A stretch of 12,113 bases of DNA from an uncultured Clostridia bacterium (GCA_947627815.1 CANQXN010000042.1:1-12113); one strand, 5' to 3'. Shown: positions 1 to 6,813, counted from the first letter of the stretch. The notes: generated from the letters alone by a model not told the origin. Numbers and translations: made by a program.

Positions 1-542
1 GGACACCAGTTGATGATCCGGTTGCCGCGATAGACAAGCCCCTTGTTGTAGAGATTGACAAACACTTCCTTGACGGCGCGGGAACAGCCTTCGTCCATGG
101 TAAAACGCTCCCGGCTCCAGTCGCAGGAGGAGCCTAACTTTTTCAGCTGATTGGTGATGCGGTCGCCGTACTGCTTCTTCCAGTCCCAGACGCGGTCGAG
201 GAATTTTTCCCGGCCGAGATCGTAGCGGGTGAGGCCTTCGTTTTTGCGCAGATGCTCTTCCACCTTGATCTGGGTGGCGATGCCGGCGTGGTCGGTGCCT
301 GGCACCCAGAGGGTAGAATATCCCTGCATCCGCTTGTAACGCACCAAAATGTCCTGCAATGTTTCGTCAAGCGCATGTCCCATATGCAATTGCCCCGTGA
401 CATTCGGCGGCGGAATGACAAGGGAAAACGCCGGCTTTTTGTCGGTCACATCGGGGGTGAAGTACCCCTTTTCGTTCCAGAGCTTGTAGAGCCGGTCTTC
501 GATCTCCGCCGGCGCATAGGTTTTGGCAAGTTCTTTCTTCAT
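1..542 (-). CDS. valS: Valyl-tRNA synthetase, N-terminal part (runs off the window)
   Basis: Class I aminoacyl-tRNA synthetase that attaches valine to tRNA-Val in the cytoplasm. The window holds 180 N-terminal codons; the remainder lies beyond position 1. Seen: residues 44-57 read IPPPNVTGQLHMGH, the class I nucleotide-binding HIGH signature (here HMGH at 53-56) in the context typical of ValRS. PGTDHAGIATQ follows at about residues 81-91, and DWKKQYGDRITNQLKKLGSS (about 130-149) also matches the family. The start is the ATG at 542-540, preceded by an AAAGGG-type ribosome binding site, and gives the expected N-terminus (MKKELAKTYAPAEIE). A T-box leader with a valine specifier lies directly upstream and independently supports the identity, so expression should follow the charging state of tRNA-Val. 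Nothing unusual is visible in the fragment; the KMSKS and anticodon-binding regions are outside the window. Confidence 0.97.
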   Translation of the reverse strand, partial: MKKELAKTYAPAEIEDRLYKLWNEKGYFTPDVTDKKPAFSLVIPPPNVTGQLHMGHALDETLQDILVRYKRMQGYSTLWVPGTDHAGIATQIKVEEHLRKNEGLTRYDLGREKFLDRVWDWKKQYGDRITNQLKKLGSSCDWSRERFTMDEGCSRAVKEVFVNLYNKGLVYRGNRIINWC

Positions 543-571
543 GGCAAAGCCCTTTCTTTGTTTTTCGGGAT

Positions 572-618
572 AAAGTAAAAAGCGCCAAAAGCATCCCAAA
601 ACAGGACGCTTTTGGCGC
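572..618 (-). terminator. T-box-controlled intrinsic terminator of valS
   Basis: On the minus strand an 11-bp perfect stem (GCGCCAAAAGC at 618-608, GCTTTTGGCGC at 592-582) is followed by a T-rich run (581-572). The 5' arm overlaps the conserved T-box sequence, so the terminator and antiterminator are mutually exclusive. This is the standard arrangement for transcription control by uncharged tRNA. Confidence 0.9.
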
Positions 619-848
619 GGTACCACCTGGATTCGTGCCCTTGCAAAGAGGGCACGCACTTTCTGACGCTTAACGCGCGTCTCTGACGGCCGCAGTTCAG
701 GTTCATTTCGCCGCGGCGGCTCCGGGAGGACTTCACACATGGCGTATGCGCGGGGCTTTCAGCCATGGGCAATCGCCCGACCCCGCTCTCTGTGACGCAC
801 CGTTTCGCGGTTACTCTTTCCCATCCAAGCCTTTTTCATGCTTATGAT
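616..848 (-). promoter_or_regulatory. T-box riboswitch leader, valine-specific (GTC specifier), upstream of valS
   Basis: A leader RNA that senses uncharged tRNA-Val and permits valS read-through. Seen on the minus strand: the T-box motif AGGTGGTACCGCG at 628-616; a Stem III-like hairpin GTGCCC/GGGCAC just upstream (about 656-635); and Stem I landmarks CAGAGAG and GCTGAAAGCCCC in the 791-750 region. GTGTGAAGTCCTCCCGGAGC (738-719) is the specifier-loop context, and its specifier triplet reads GTC (731-729), a valine codon. The antiterminator bulge reads TGGT (625-622); its variable last base T can pair with an A discriminator base, as in tRNA-Val. The leader start is placed about 7 nt after the -10 box at 860-855. 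Known: T-boxes control aminoacyl-tRNA synthetase genes in Firmicutes. The exact 5' end is inferred. Confidence 0.94.
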
Positions 849-854
849 AAGAAA

Positions 855-883
855 AGTATACCACCCGATTGCCTTTTTGTCAA
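855..883 (-). promoter_or_regulatory. Sigma-A promoter of valS
   Basis: Minus-strand TTGACA (883-878), a 17-nt spacer, then TATACT (860-855): a near-consensus vegetative promoter. The start point would fall near 848, at the beginning of the T-box leader. The stretch between this promoter and the stop of the next gene (884-991) holds only A/T-rich sequence and a loop-less AAAAGCGCTTTT palindrome at 960-971. I see no convincing terminator or gene there. Confidence 0.88.
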
Positions 884-991
884 GAGCCGGGCGGAAAAAA
901 GAAGAAAAAACAAAAAGCGCGGCGTTTTTCACGGTTTGTTCATAGTTGTATGCTAAAATAAAAGCGCTTTTCCCCTGATCCTGCCTTGATC

Positions 992-2050
992 TCAACCGGC
1001 TTTGAGCCTTGTAAAATGCGGCTTTGCCACGCCGAACCAGGCATAAGGCAGAAGATAGGCTCGGGTTTCTTCCTGCGGTTTTTCGGTTTCCACCTTCAAA
1101 GTTTCGTCTTTGCCGTCGGACGTGATGATCACCGTACCCATGGTATCGGTGCGGTAGATCTTGTCGGTATAAAGTGCAAAGCGGGCGAGGGCTTCCTCAC
1201 GGGGATGGCCGTATTTGTTGCCAACGCCGCAGGAAATGACCACAATCGAGGGCGTGACTTTGGCAAGGAAAAAGTCGTTGCTGGCGTTGGCGGCGCCGTG
1301 GTGGCCGGCTTGGAAGACATCGGCGTCGAGCATATCAACGCCCGCGAGGCTCTGCCAGGCGTCCACCGTCATCTGCTCCCGCTTCTTTTCGGCATCGCCG
1401 GAGAAGAGAAAAGTCGTCTCGCCAAAACGGCAAAGCAGGATGATGCTGTCGTCATTGGAGCCGTTTGCCACGATCGTGTCATCCGACAGCACATTCATCT
1501 GCATGTCGCCCACGGCATAGGTGGCGCCCTGTTTAGGGGTGAGCAGAACGGCGCCCTCGTCCTCCATGGCCTGTTTCAGTTTCGTCTGCGTCTGGTTGGA
1601 GGGTTCGTGGGCGGGCGCTAAAATATTTTTGACCTCGGTGAGCGCCAGCACCTCACAGCCGCCGCCGATGTGGTCGGCGTCATAATGGGTGAACACCAGA
1701 TAATCGATGACGGTAATCTCCAATTTTTTGAGATAATCGGCGGCTTTCCCGTCGCCGAGTCCAGCGTCGATGAGCACGGTGAAGGGGCGGTCGCTTTCTT
1801 CATCGGCGACGCAGAGCAAAGTGGTGTCTCCCTGTCCCACATCGATAAAATGTACCTGCATGGAGCCGTCCGGCAGGGCGATCGGCTGCGGCGTTTCTCT
1901 GAAATATTTTATGTAGACAAGATAAGCGAGAACGGCTAACAGGACGATCAGCAGGGCGACAAGATTGCGAAACAGTCCCCGTTTCATTTTTTCAGCCGGC
2001 TTTTTGGCCGCGTTTTTCAAACTGCTTTTCTTTTTGCTTTTTTCCGCCAT
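992..2050 (-). CDS. Membrane-anchored ComEC-type metallo-beta-lactamase-fold hydrolase
   Basis: A 352-residue protein. It begins with a lysine-rich tail (residues 1-25), then one transmembrane segment (about 28-47, LFRNLVALLIVLLAVLAYLV), then an outward-facing metallo-beta-lactamase fold. The fold matches the soluble C-terminal domain of the competence protein ComEC (COG2333-like): VHFIDVGQGDTTLL (66-79), TVLIDAGLGD (91-100), the metal-binding motif THYDADHIGG (121-130), FLFSGDAEKK (215-223), and QAGHHGAANAS (247-257) with the late histidines. Family members are zinc/manganese hydrolases, probably phosphodiesterases or nucleases. The ComEC channel domain is absent, so this is a stand-alone enzyme and the substrate is unknown. 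I chose the ATG at 2050-2048 because GGGGGTG lies 4 nt upstream. An upstream in-frame ATG at 2140 would place the promoter inside the gene. The gene is divergent from tadA and appears monocistronic. Confidence 0.88.
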   Translation of the reverse strand: MAEKSKKKSSLKNAAKKPAEKMKRGLFRNLVALLIVLLAVLAYLVYIKYFRETPQPIALPDGSMQVHFIDVGQGDTTLLCVADEESDRPFTVLIDAGLGDGKAADYLKKLEITVIDYLVFTHYDADHIGGGCEVLALTEVKNILAPAHEPSNQTQTKLKQAMEDEGAVLLTPKQGATYAVGDMQMNVLSDDTIVANGSNDDSIILLCRFGETTFLFSGDAEKKREQMTVDAWQSLAGVDMLDADVFQAGHHGAANASNDFFLAKVTPSIVVISCGVGNKYGHPREEALARFALYTDKIYRTDTMGTVIITSDGKDETLKVETEKPQEETRAYLLPYAWFGVAKPHFTRLKAG

Positions 2051-2078
2051 AAGCACCCCCATCGAATGATTATAGTTT

Positions 2079-2108
2079 ATTATATCACGAATCGACAGAA
2101 AATGTAAA
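2079..2108 (-). promoter_or_regulatory. Probable promoter of the metallo-beta-lactamase-fold gene
   Basis: Minus-strand TTTACA (2108-2103), an 18-nt spacer, then TATAAT (2084-2079), about 30 nt before the start codon. A second TATAAT (2074-2069) lies slightly downstream, but its -35 partner is poor. The same 88-nt divergent region must hold the tadA promoter, for which I see no clear -35/-10 pair. tadA does have a good GGAG ribosome binding site 7-10 nt before its ATG. Confidence 0.6.
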
Positions 2109-2138
2109 GAAAAATTTCCCCGGAAATGGAGAAAACCC

Positions 2139-2609
2139 ATGGAAATCTATCATGACAGTTTTTCGCCTGCCGACGAAGCCTATATGCGCCGGGCGTTGGC
2201 GCTGGCCGACGAGGCCATGGCGCGGGGCGAAGTCCCGATCGGCGCGGTGCTGGTTTGGGACGAAAGAATCGTAGGAGAGGGCTACAACCGCAGAGAAAGC
2301 GATAAAAACGCCCTTTGGCACGCCGAAATTGTCGCGATCGACAGTGCCTGCCGCGCTCTTGGCGGGTGGCGGCTGCATAAGGGAACGCTGTATGTGACAG
2401 TGGAGCCTTGCATGATGTGCGCCGGCGCCATCGTCAACGCCCGGATTCCCCGGGTGGTTTTCGGCGCGCCCGACCGGCGTTTCGGCGCCTTCGGTGGGCT
2501 GTTTCGCGCCGATCTTTTGGAACTGAATCACAAACCCAAGGTAGAAGGGGGGCTTTTCGCCGAGGAGGCCTCGGCGCGTATGAGCGCTTTTTTTGAGCGT
2601 CTGCGCTGA
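2139..2609 (+). CDS. tadA: tRNA-specific adenosine deaminase (A34 to inosine)
   Basis: Zinc-dependent deaminase that converts wobble adenosine 34 to inosine in tRNA-Arg(ACG), needed to read CGU/CGC/CGA codons. It has 156 residues, normal for TadA. Seen: the cytidine deaminase-fold motif HAE at residues 61-63 (zinc ligand H61, catalytic E63) and PCMMC at 90-94 (zinc ligands C91, C94). It also has the family segments MARGEVPIGAVLV (27-39) and N50 before RRE, and RRFGAFGGL in place of the usual FGAAGSL. The residues before HAE are NALW rather than the DPTA of Escherichia coli TadA, a variation I believe is common in clostridial members. A GGAG ribosome binding site at 2129-2132 sets the start. 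The gene is followed at once by a strong terminator, so it is probably transcribed alone. Confidence 0.95.
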   Translation: MEIYHDSFSPADEAYMRRALALADEAMARGEVPIGAVLVWDERIVGEGYNRRESDKNALWHAEIVAIDSACRALGGWRLHKGTLYVTVEPCMMCAGAIVNARIPRVVFGAPDRRFGAFGGLFRADLLELNHKPKVEGGLFAEEASARMSAFFERLR

Positions 2610-2640
2610 AAGCGGCGCTCGCCTTGCCTGCCTGCTTTTT

Positions 2641-2683
2641 GCCTCTTTCTCTTCCGGCACGGGAAGGGAAGGAGGCTTTTTTT
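2641..2683 (+). terminator. Intrinsic terminator of tadA
   Basis: A 15-bp stem (GCCTCTTTCTCTTCC at 2641-2655 against GGAAGGGAAGGAGGC at 2662-2676, two G-U pairs, 6-nt loop) is followed by seven T residues (2677-2683). The strand of the T-run and the position 31 nt after the tadA stop fit a terminator for tadA. The following stretch up to 2796 is A/T-rich and shows no gene; a TTGACA at 2765-2770 lacks a good -10 partner. Confidence 0.88.
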
Positions 2684-2796
2684 GCCTTTTTCTTTGATTT
2701 CTGTCACAAGGCACAAAAAACGGTTTTTTTCTCTCCCCTTTTCCTGAATTTATTTGCCTTTCTTTTGACATTTTGCACAAAAATACAAATTATATC

Positions 2797-2825
2797 TTTA
2801 CATAATTCAACATTTGTGCTATGAT
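2797..2825 (+). promoter_or_regulatory. Promoter of the beta-helix secreted protein gene
   Basis: TTTACA (2797-2802), a 17-nt spacer, then TATGAT (2820-2825). Transcription would begin near 2832 and leave about 197 nt of leader before the ATG at 3029. The flanking sequence is A/T-rich in an otherwise GC-rich window, as expected of a promoter. Confidence 0.72.
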
Positions 2826-2831
2826 AAGAAA

Positions 2832-3028
2832 TGTAATAAGATGCCCGGAGGAAACAGACGCGCGTCAGAACAAAAGCCTTAGCCGACTTTCCGCATCAAG
2901 CCGACAGGGCGCGGCTTCTTGAACCGCGACGGGTGCCGAGTCCCGAGAGCATCGATAGCCTGCGACGGTATCACTGTGACGATTTTTTGTGATAGCATCG
3001 CCGGACTGTATTCAATTCGGAGGATTTT
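2832..3028 (+). promoter_or_regulatory. Long structured 5' leader of unknown class before the beta-helix gene
   Basis: About 197 nt of GC-rich, non-coding leader separates the promoter from the start codon. Seen: two mutually exclusive hairpins, AAGCCG/CGGCTT (2898-2903 with 2912-2917) and CGCGG/CCGCG (2910-2914 with 2924-2928). A hairpin TATCAC/GTGATA (2969-2974 with 2989-2994) lies 35 nt before the start codon. A self-complementary GACGCGCGTC lies at about 2858-2867, and the ribosome binding site CGGAGG at 3018-3023. Overlapping alternative stems are what a riboswitch or other cis-regulator would show. I compared it by eye with the conserved cores of the cyclic-di-GMP, cyclic-di-AMP, SAM, cobalamin, TPP, lysine and T-box classes and saw no match. 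It may also simply be a stabilising leader. Confidence 0.4.
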
Positions 3029-5209
3029 ATGAAGAAAAAGATTTTAGCGATCGTCCTGGCGGTCTGCCTTGTCAGCGTGATCGCCACACTGTTCGGCGCG
3101 ATGTCCTTTGCGGCGGCGGCGGAACCCAACCTCGACAAAGACGAGGACGGCTTCTACAAGATTTCCACCTATAACGATCTTGTGGAATTCAAAGACAACT
3201 ATGTAGAGCGTTACGAGGGCCGTCTCTATGGCGACATCGACGCGACCGGCAAGGCATGGACGCCTTGGACAAAAGACCAGAAACTGCTCCATATCGATGG
3301 AAATAATCATTCCATCACCGGCCTGAGCTACACCTTTGAGGACAAGGACGGCCAGGACTGGACAACGGTCGGCCTTTTTACCTCGCTGCTTGCCAACGGC
3401 AATTTCAATTCCTGGATTCGCAATCTGACCTTCAAGAAATGCACCCTGACGGTCACGATCACCGATGACAAAGAAAACAGCCGCTTCGGCATTGCCACCG
3501 CCCACATCGACCGTGGCGCCGTGGAAAATGTCAACTATGAAGATTGCAAAATCAATGTCACCGGCAACGGCAAAGGCTACTATGTCGGTTTTGCGGCCGG
3601 CTGGAGCGAATGGAACTACGGTGACGACGGCGTGATTGTCAGCGGCAATGTGACAAAGGGCAGCATTACCGCCAAGGGCAACTGGGCGCGCGTGGGCGGT
3701 CTTGTCGGTTGCCACCGGTATGATACGCTCATTCTGGAAAATTCCACAGTAGACTTTACCGCAAAGACCGATGGCGAAAATGTGACGGTTGCTCCCTATG
3801 TGGCCGAGATTCACGACGAAGCGAACACCGTTGTCTTCGGCGACAAGTTAGTCAACAACACGACCTATAAAAATGAGGTTCCCCGTTATGACCGTGCCAC
3901 GGTGACAGTTACCACCGCCGACCAGCTTATCGACATGGTATCCAAAATCAACGACGGCACTTACGGCTGGAAGGATCAGGACGGCGTAACGATCCGTTCG
4001 AAGACCGGTATCCGGCTGGGCGCCGATATCGATTTGACCGGCAAAACCTGGACGCCGATTCAGGTGCTCTATGTCGGTTTGTTTGACGGCAACAACAAAA
4101 CCATTCGCGGCATTCAGCTCACCTATAACGATGTGACAAGCGGCCACTACGGCATGATTGCCAACGATCTGACCAACGGCGGCGGCAACGGCAGAATTCG
4201 CGATCTCACCTTGGCCAACTGCTCCCTGACCGTCAACGCCAAAGCGGGCGCCGAACTTGGCGAAGTTTATGTCGGCGGCTTTGCCGGTCAACAGAACAGA
4301 GGCCTTGTATTGAGAGATCATCTGGTCGGCTGCAAGGTCACCGTCAACGGCAACTTTGCCGGCCACTCCGCCGTGGGCGGCCTTCTCGGCGAGGCGGAAT
4401 GGGATTATGACAACGGCGTTTCGGTCGAAGAGTGCGATGTCGATGACAAATGCGTCATCGAAGCCAACGGCGAAGAAGTCGTTGTGGCGGGTCTTCTCGG
4501 CGCGCACCGGTACAACGACCGTCTCGATGTCAACAAATGCGAATGCGCCGCTACCGTGCGCGGCAACTATATCGCCGCTGGCCTTGTCGGCATTGGATTT
4601 AATGCGGGCGACGGCGATCACGCGATTTACAACAGCACCTTTACCGGTGTGGTGGTCGGCTCCAAAGCCGCCGGCGCCTACGGCGACTCCGACGGCAGCA
4701 AAATGAAGCTCCAGAACACCAAGATTTCCGGCCGTGTCAGCGGCAGCGAGGCGCAGGAGGCTCTCTCCTTCTTCGCTAATCTTGAACTGCTTGAAGACAG
4801 CAACGGCGACGATGTGGTCTTCTTCAAAGAGCTTGGCGAAACCAACGACAAGGGATTCGGCGCTCTTCTGCAGACGCTACCCGGCACCGGTAGCCAGAGC
4901 GTGCGCGTGCTGCTGGTTGCCGATTGGGCTACCATGAAGGCGATGAGCGGCATCACGGTGAAGGTGGTCTTCACACTGGCGGACGGCACCGTAAAGACCT
5001 ACACCGGCGTTTGCAACGGCCAGAAATCCGATTTGGCTCTTTATCGCAACATCACGGCGGGCAACGACCTCTATGCGGCCAAAGAAGGCGATGTGATTTT
5101 CGGCGCGGCCTTTACCGGCGTTCCCACCAATCTCAGCAAAGTGGTTATCACGATCACCCAGGACGGCGGTACCGAACTGTACAGCGGCGCCCGCAATTTT
5201 ACCGAGTGA
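3029..5209 (+). CDS. Exported protein with duplicated GLUG-like beta-helix region
   Basis: A 726-residue exported protein of unknown function. A signal peptide occupies residues 1 to about 30 (MKKK, hydrophobic core ILAIVLAVCLVSVIATLFGAM, Ala-rich cleavage region). The body holds two homologous halves. Half one (about 45-285) has LYGDIDATGKAWTPW (66-80), IDGNNHSITGL (89-99), IRNLTFKKCTLTV (130-142) and VGGLVGCHRYD (222-232). Half two (about 295-570) repeats these as LGADIDLTGKTWTPI, FDGNNKTIRGI, IRDLTLANCSLTV and VAGLLGAHRYND. Regular Gly-rich turns alternating with short strands indicate a right-handed beta-helix of the GLUG or adhesin type. A separate C-terminal beta domain (about 620-726) ends without an LPXTG motif, SLH repeat or transmembrane anchor, so the protein is probably released or held by non-covalent contacts. 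CGGAGG at 3018-3023 supports the start. It is transcribed alone between its own promoter and terminator. Adhesion or glycan binding is inferred only. Confidence 0.85.
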   Translation: MKKKILAIVLAVCLVSVIATLFGAMSFAAAAEPNLDKDEDGFYKISTYNDLVEFKDNYVERYEGRLYGDIDATGKAWTPWTKDQKLLHIDGNNHSITGLSYTFEDKDGQDWTTVGLFTSLLANGNFNSWIRNLTFKKCTLTVTITDDKENSRFGIATAHIDRGAVENVNYEDCKINVTGNGKGYYVGFAAGWSEWNYGDDGVIVSGNVTKGSITAKGNWARVGGLVGCHRYDTLILENSTVDFTAKTDGENVTVAPYVAEIHDEANTVVFGDKLVNNTTYKNEVPRYDRATVTVTTADQLIDMVSKINDGTYGWKDQDGVTIRSKTGIRLGADIDLTGKTWTPIQVLYVGLFDGNNKTIRGIQLTYNDVTSGHYGMIANDLTNGGGNGRIRDLTLANCSLTVNAKAGAELGEVYVGGFAGQQNRGLVLRDHLVGCKVTVNGNFAGHSAVGGLLGEAEWDYDNGVSVEECDVDDKCVIEANGEEVVVAGLLGAHRYNDRLDVNKCECAATVRGNYIAAGLVGIGFNAGDGDHAIYNSTFTGVVVGSKAAGAYGDSDGSKMKLQNTKISGRVSGSEAQEALSFFANLELLEDSNGDDVVFFKELGETNDKGFGALLQTLPGTGSQSVRVLLVADWATMKAMSGITVKVVFTLADGTVKTYTGVCNGQKSDLALYRNITAGNDLYAAKEGDVIFGAAFTGVPTNLSKVVITITQDGGTELYSGARNFTE

Positions 5210-5225
5210 GCGGTTCACTTCTGTA

Positions 5226-5279
5226 AAACCCCGCCCCGCCGCTTCCGGCTTGCCGGAGGCGGCGGGGTTTCTTTCTTTT
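5226..5279 (+). terminator. Intrinsic terminator of the beta-helix gene
   Basis: A two-tier hairpin: an outer stem AAACCCCGCC/GGCGGGGTTT (5226-5235 with 5261-5270) and an inner stem GCTTCCGGC/GCCGGAGGC (5241-5249 with 5252-5260), followed by a T-rich tail (5268-5279). It starts 16 nt after the stop codon. Confidence 0.9.
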
Positions 5280-5286
5280 GCGGGCA

Positions 5287-5315
5287 TTGACAAAGCATCA
5301 GAAAGCGGGTATAAT
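5287..5315 (+). promoter_or_regulatory. Consensus sigma-A promoter of the hydrolase-ruvX unit
   Basis: TTGACA (5287-5292), a 17-nt spacer, then TATAAT (5310-5315). Both boxes match the vegetative consensus exactly, with ideal spacing. The start point would be near 5322, giving a leader of about 41 nt before the ATG at 5363. Confidence 0.92.
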
Positions 5316-5362
5316 AAAGAAAATCCCAAAAGTATCCAAAAACGAAAAGAGGGGGCGAACCT

Positions 5363-6349
5363 ATGGCAGCGTGCCGCCGGGAAGAGGGGACTTTTCCTTC
5401 CTCCAATCAAAGAGATCAACTGTACTATTTTTCCATGACGCCAACAAACGGCCATCCGCGCGGCGTGGTGCTGATTCATCACGGCATGAGCGGCCGCTCG
5501 GCTTCCTATGAACCGCTGGCTTCTTTTCTCTGCGAAAACGGCTACGCCGTCTATGGCTATGACTGTGCCGGTCACGGCCGCAGCGTGGCGGACGAATCGC
5601 TTTTCGGCTCTTTCGGCGACAAGGACGGCGATGTTGTGCTGGTCAACGACCTCGGCGCGGCGATCGCCTTGGTGCGCAGGCGCTACCGTCACCTGCCGCT
5701 CTTCCTTTTGGGACACAGTCTCGGCAGTTTCGTGATGCGCACCTATGCGGCGGCGCATGGCCGGCGGCAGGACAGCGATGATCCTGCTACCCTGCCTTTG
5801 CCGGAAGAAGCGCCCATCGACGGCCTGATTCTTTCCGGCACCTGCGCGCGGATCCGCCCCTCTCGTCTGGAACGCTTTCGCCTTGCGCGAAAGGCGAAAA
5901 AGGGCGACAGCAAGGGCGCGGCGCGGGTGATTTTTTCCAAAATCGAAAAGGAATTTGCCGGGGAGCCGGGCGGCTGGGTGACGACGGCGCCGCGAACGGG
6001 CGCGCCCGATCCTTTGAGCGGCCACGGCCTTACCGCCATGAGCTATTACGATATGTACCGGCTCATGAATTATGTTTCTTCCGACGAGTGGTTGAAAAAG
6101 ATGCCCGGCTCTCTCTCTATCCTGTTTTTGTCGGGCGCCCGCGACCCCGTGGGCGGCATGGGGAAGGGCATTGTCGCTCTCTGCGAGGCGCTTGCCGACG
6201 CCGATGTCAGCGATGTTTCCTATCGCCTCTATGAGGGAGAAAAACACGAGATTCTCGATGTGCCGGCGGTGGCGCCCAAGGTGTGGGCGGATCTTCTCGG
6301 CTGGCTTGAGGAAAAAACCGAGGCGGCCCTGCTGCTGCGGCAGGGCTGA
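5363..6349 (+). CDS. Alpha/beta hydrolase, serine aminopeptidase S33 / monoacylglycerol lipase-like
   Basis: A 328-residue cytoplasmic serine hydrolase with no signal peptide. Seen: VVLIHHGMSGRSASYE (35-50, HG oxyanion region); GYDCAGHGRS (65-74); the nucleophile elbow GHSLG (117-121, Ser119); the acid in FLSGARDPVGG (Asp261); and the base in YEGEKHEILD (His295). This order and spacing fit a complete Ser-Asp-His triad of the lysophospholipase / monoglyceride lipase group, where EKHEILNE-like ends are typical. Residues about 133-225 form a basic, probably helical lid. Likely substrates are monoacylglycerols, lysophospholipids or other small esters, but specificity cannot be read from the sequence. 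The start follows a GGGGGC ribosome binding site and a perfect promoter. The stop TGA overlaps a possible ATG of ruvX (TGATG at 6347-6351), so the two are co-transcribed. Confidence 0.88.
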   Translation: MAACRREEGTFPSSNQRDQLYYFSMTPTNGHPRGVVLIHHGMSGRSASYEPLASFLCENGYAVYGYDCAGHGRSVADESLFGSFGDKDGDVVLVNDLGAAIALVRRRYRHLPLFLLGHSLGSFVMRTYAAAHGRRQDSDDPATLPLPEEAPIDGLILSGTCARIRPSRLERFRLARKAKKGDSKGAARVIFSKIEKEFAGEPGGWVTTAPRTGAPDPLSGHGLTAMSYYDMYRLMNYVSSDEWLKKMPGSLSILFLSGARDPVGGMGKGIVALCEALADADVSDVSYRLYEGEKHEILDVPAVAPKVWADLLGWLEEKTEAALLLRQG

Positions 6350-6378
6350 TGCCTGAAAAATCGGAGAAAGAGATAAAA

Positions 6379-6813
6379 ATGAAAACAGAAAAACTGCTCG
6401 GCGTGGATTACGGCGATGTGCGAACCGGCCTTGCGCTGAGCGATGCCGTAGGGTGGATGGCGCACGGCGCCGGCACCTTGACGAGCCGGAATCGGGAGAA
6501 AACCGCCGAAGCCATCGCCGCTTTTGCCGCCGAACACGGCGTGGAAAAGATCGTGGTGGGCAATCCCATCAACATGAACGGCAGCTGCGGCCCGCGCAGT
6601 GAGGCCGCAGCGGCGCTTGCCGACCGCCTGCGGGAGCTGACCGGCCTCCCGGTGGTTCTCTTCGACGAACGCTGTACCACCATGCTTGCGCATAAGATTT
6701 TGAATGAAACCAATGTCCGGGGGCAAAAGCGGAAAAACACCGTCGACACGCTCTCGGCGGAGATCATTCTCCAGAATTATATGGATTTTTGTCAAAACCG
6801 CCCCACGCCGTAG
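6379..6813 (+). CDS. ruvX: YqgF/RuvX family putative Holliday junction resolvase / pre-16S rRNA nuclease
   Basis: RNase H-like nuclease of the YqgF family, essential in several bacteria. It is assigned to 16S rRNA 5'-end maturation in Escherichia coli and proposed as a Holliday junction resolvase by fold. From the ATG at 6379 it has 144 residues, close to the usual 138-150. Seen: LLGVDYGDVRTGLALSD (6-22) with the first acidic residue D10, KIVVGNPINMNG (57-68), VVLFDERCTT (92-101, E97), and VDTLSAEIILQ (122-132, D123). All three catalytic acids are present. The start at 6379 follows GGAGAAAGAG and best matches family N-termini. An in-frame ATG at 6349, overlapping the hydrolase stop, would add 10 charged residues and cannot be excluded. 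A terminator overlaps its stop codon. In many Firmicutes ruvX sits near alaS and mltG; here its partner is a lipase-like hydrolase. Confidence 0.94.
   Translation: MKTEKLLGVDYGDVRTGLALSDAVGWMAHGAGTLTSRNREKTAEAIAAFAAEHGVEKIVVGNPINMNGSCGPRSEAAAALADRLRELTGLPVVLFDERCTTMLAHKILNETNVRGQKRKNTVDTLSAEIILQNYMDFCQNRPTP

Noticed and set aside
960..971. Palindrome AAAAGCGCTTTT as a terminator for the metallo-beta-lactamase-fold gene
   Set aside because: It leaves essentially no loop and only a weak A/T stem, so it is too poor to call although T-rich sequence follows on the minus strand.
986..1621. A 211-codon plus-strand frame opposite the metallo-beta-lactamase-fold gene
   Set aside because: The minus-strand product carries the full motif set of a known fold; the plus-strand frame shows no domain and no ribosome binding site.
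2085..2780. A 231-codon minus-strand frame opposite tadA
   Set aside because: It covers the tadA terminator and an intergenic A/T-rich region, has no family resemblance, and tadA on the plus strand is certain.
2765..2794. TTGACA at 2765-2770 as a second promoter for the beta-helix gene
   Set aside because: At 16-18 nt downstream only AATTAT-like sequence is present; the TTTACA/TATGAT pair 32 nt further on is better.
2832..3028. The leader as a cyclic-di-GMP, cyclic-di-AMP or cobalamin riboswitch
   Set aside because: Some short stretches are reminiscent of the cyclic-di-AMP type, but the invariant core segments are missing by eye, so I do not assign a class without a covariance search.
3044..4621. 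Minus-strand open frames of about 256 and 257 codons opposite the beta-helix gene
   Set aside because: They lie antisense to a gene with a signal peptide, repeats and a ribosome binding site. Their composition reflects the GC-rich codon positions of that gene.
4877..6247. A 456-codon open frame on the minus strand opposite the beta-helix gene end and the hydrolase
   Set aside because: It runs across a clear plus-strand terminator and a consensus promoter, and its product is rich in Ala/Arg/His/Gly with no recognisable domain. It is a codon-bias shadow of two well-supported genes.
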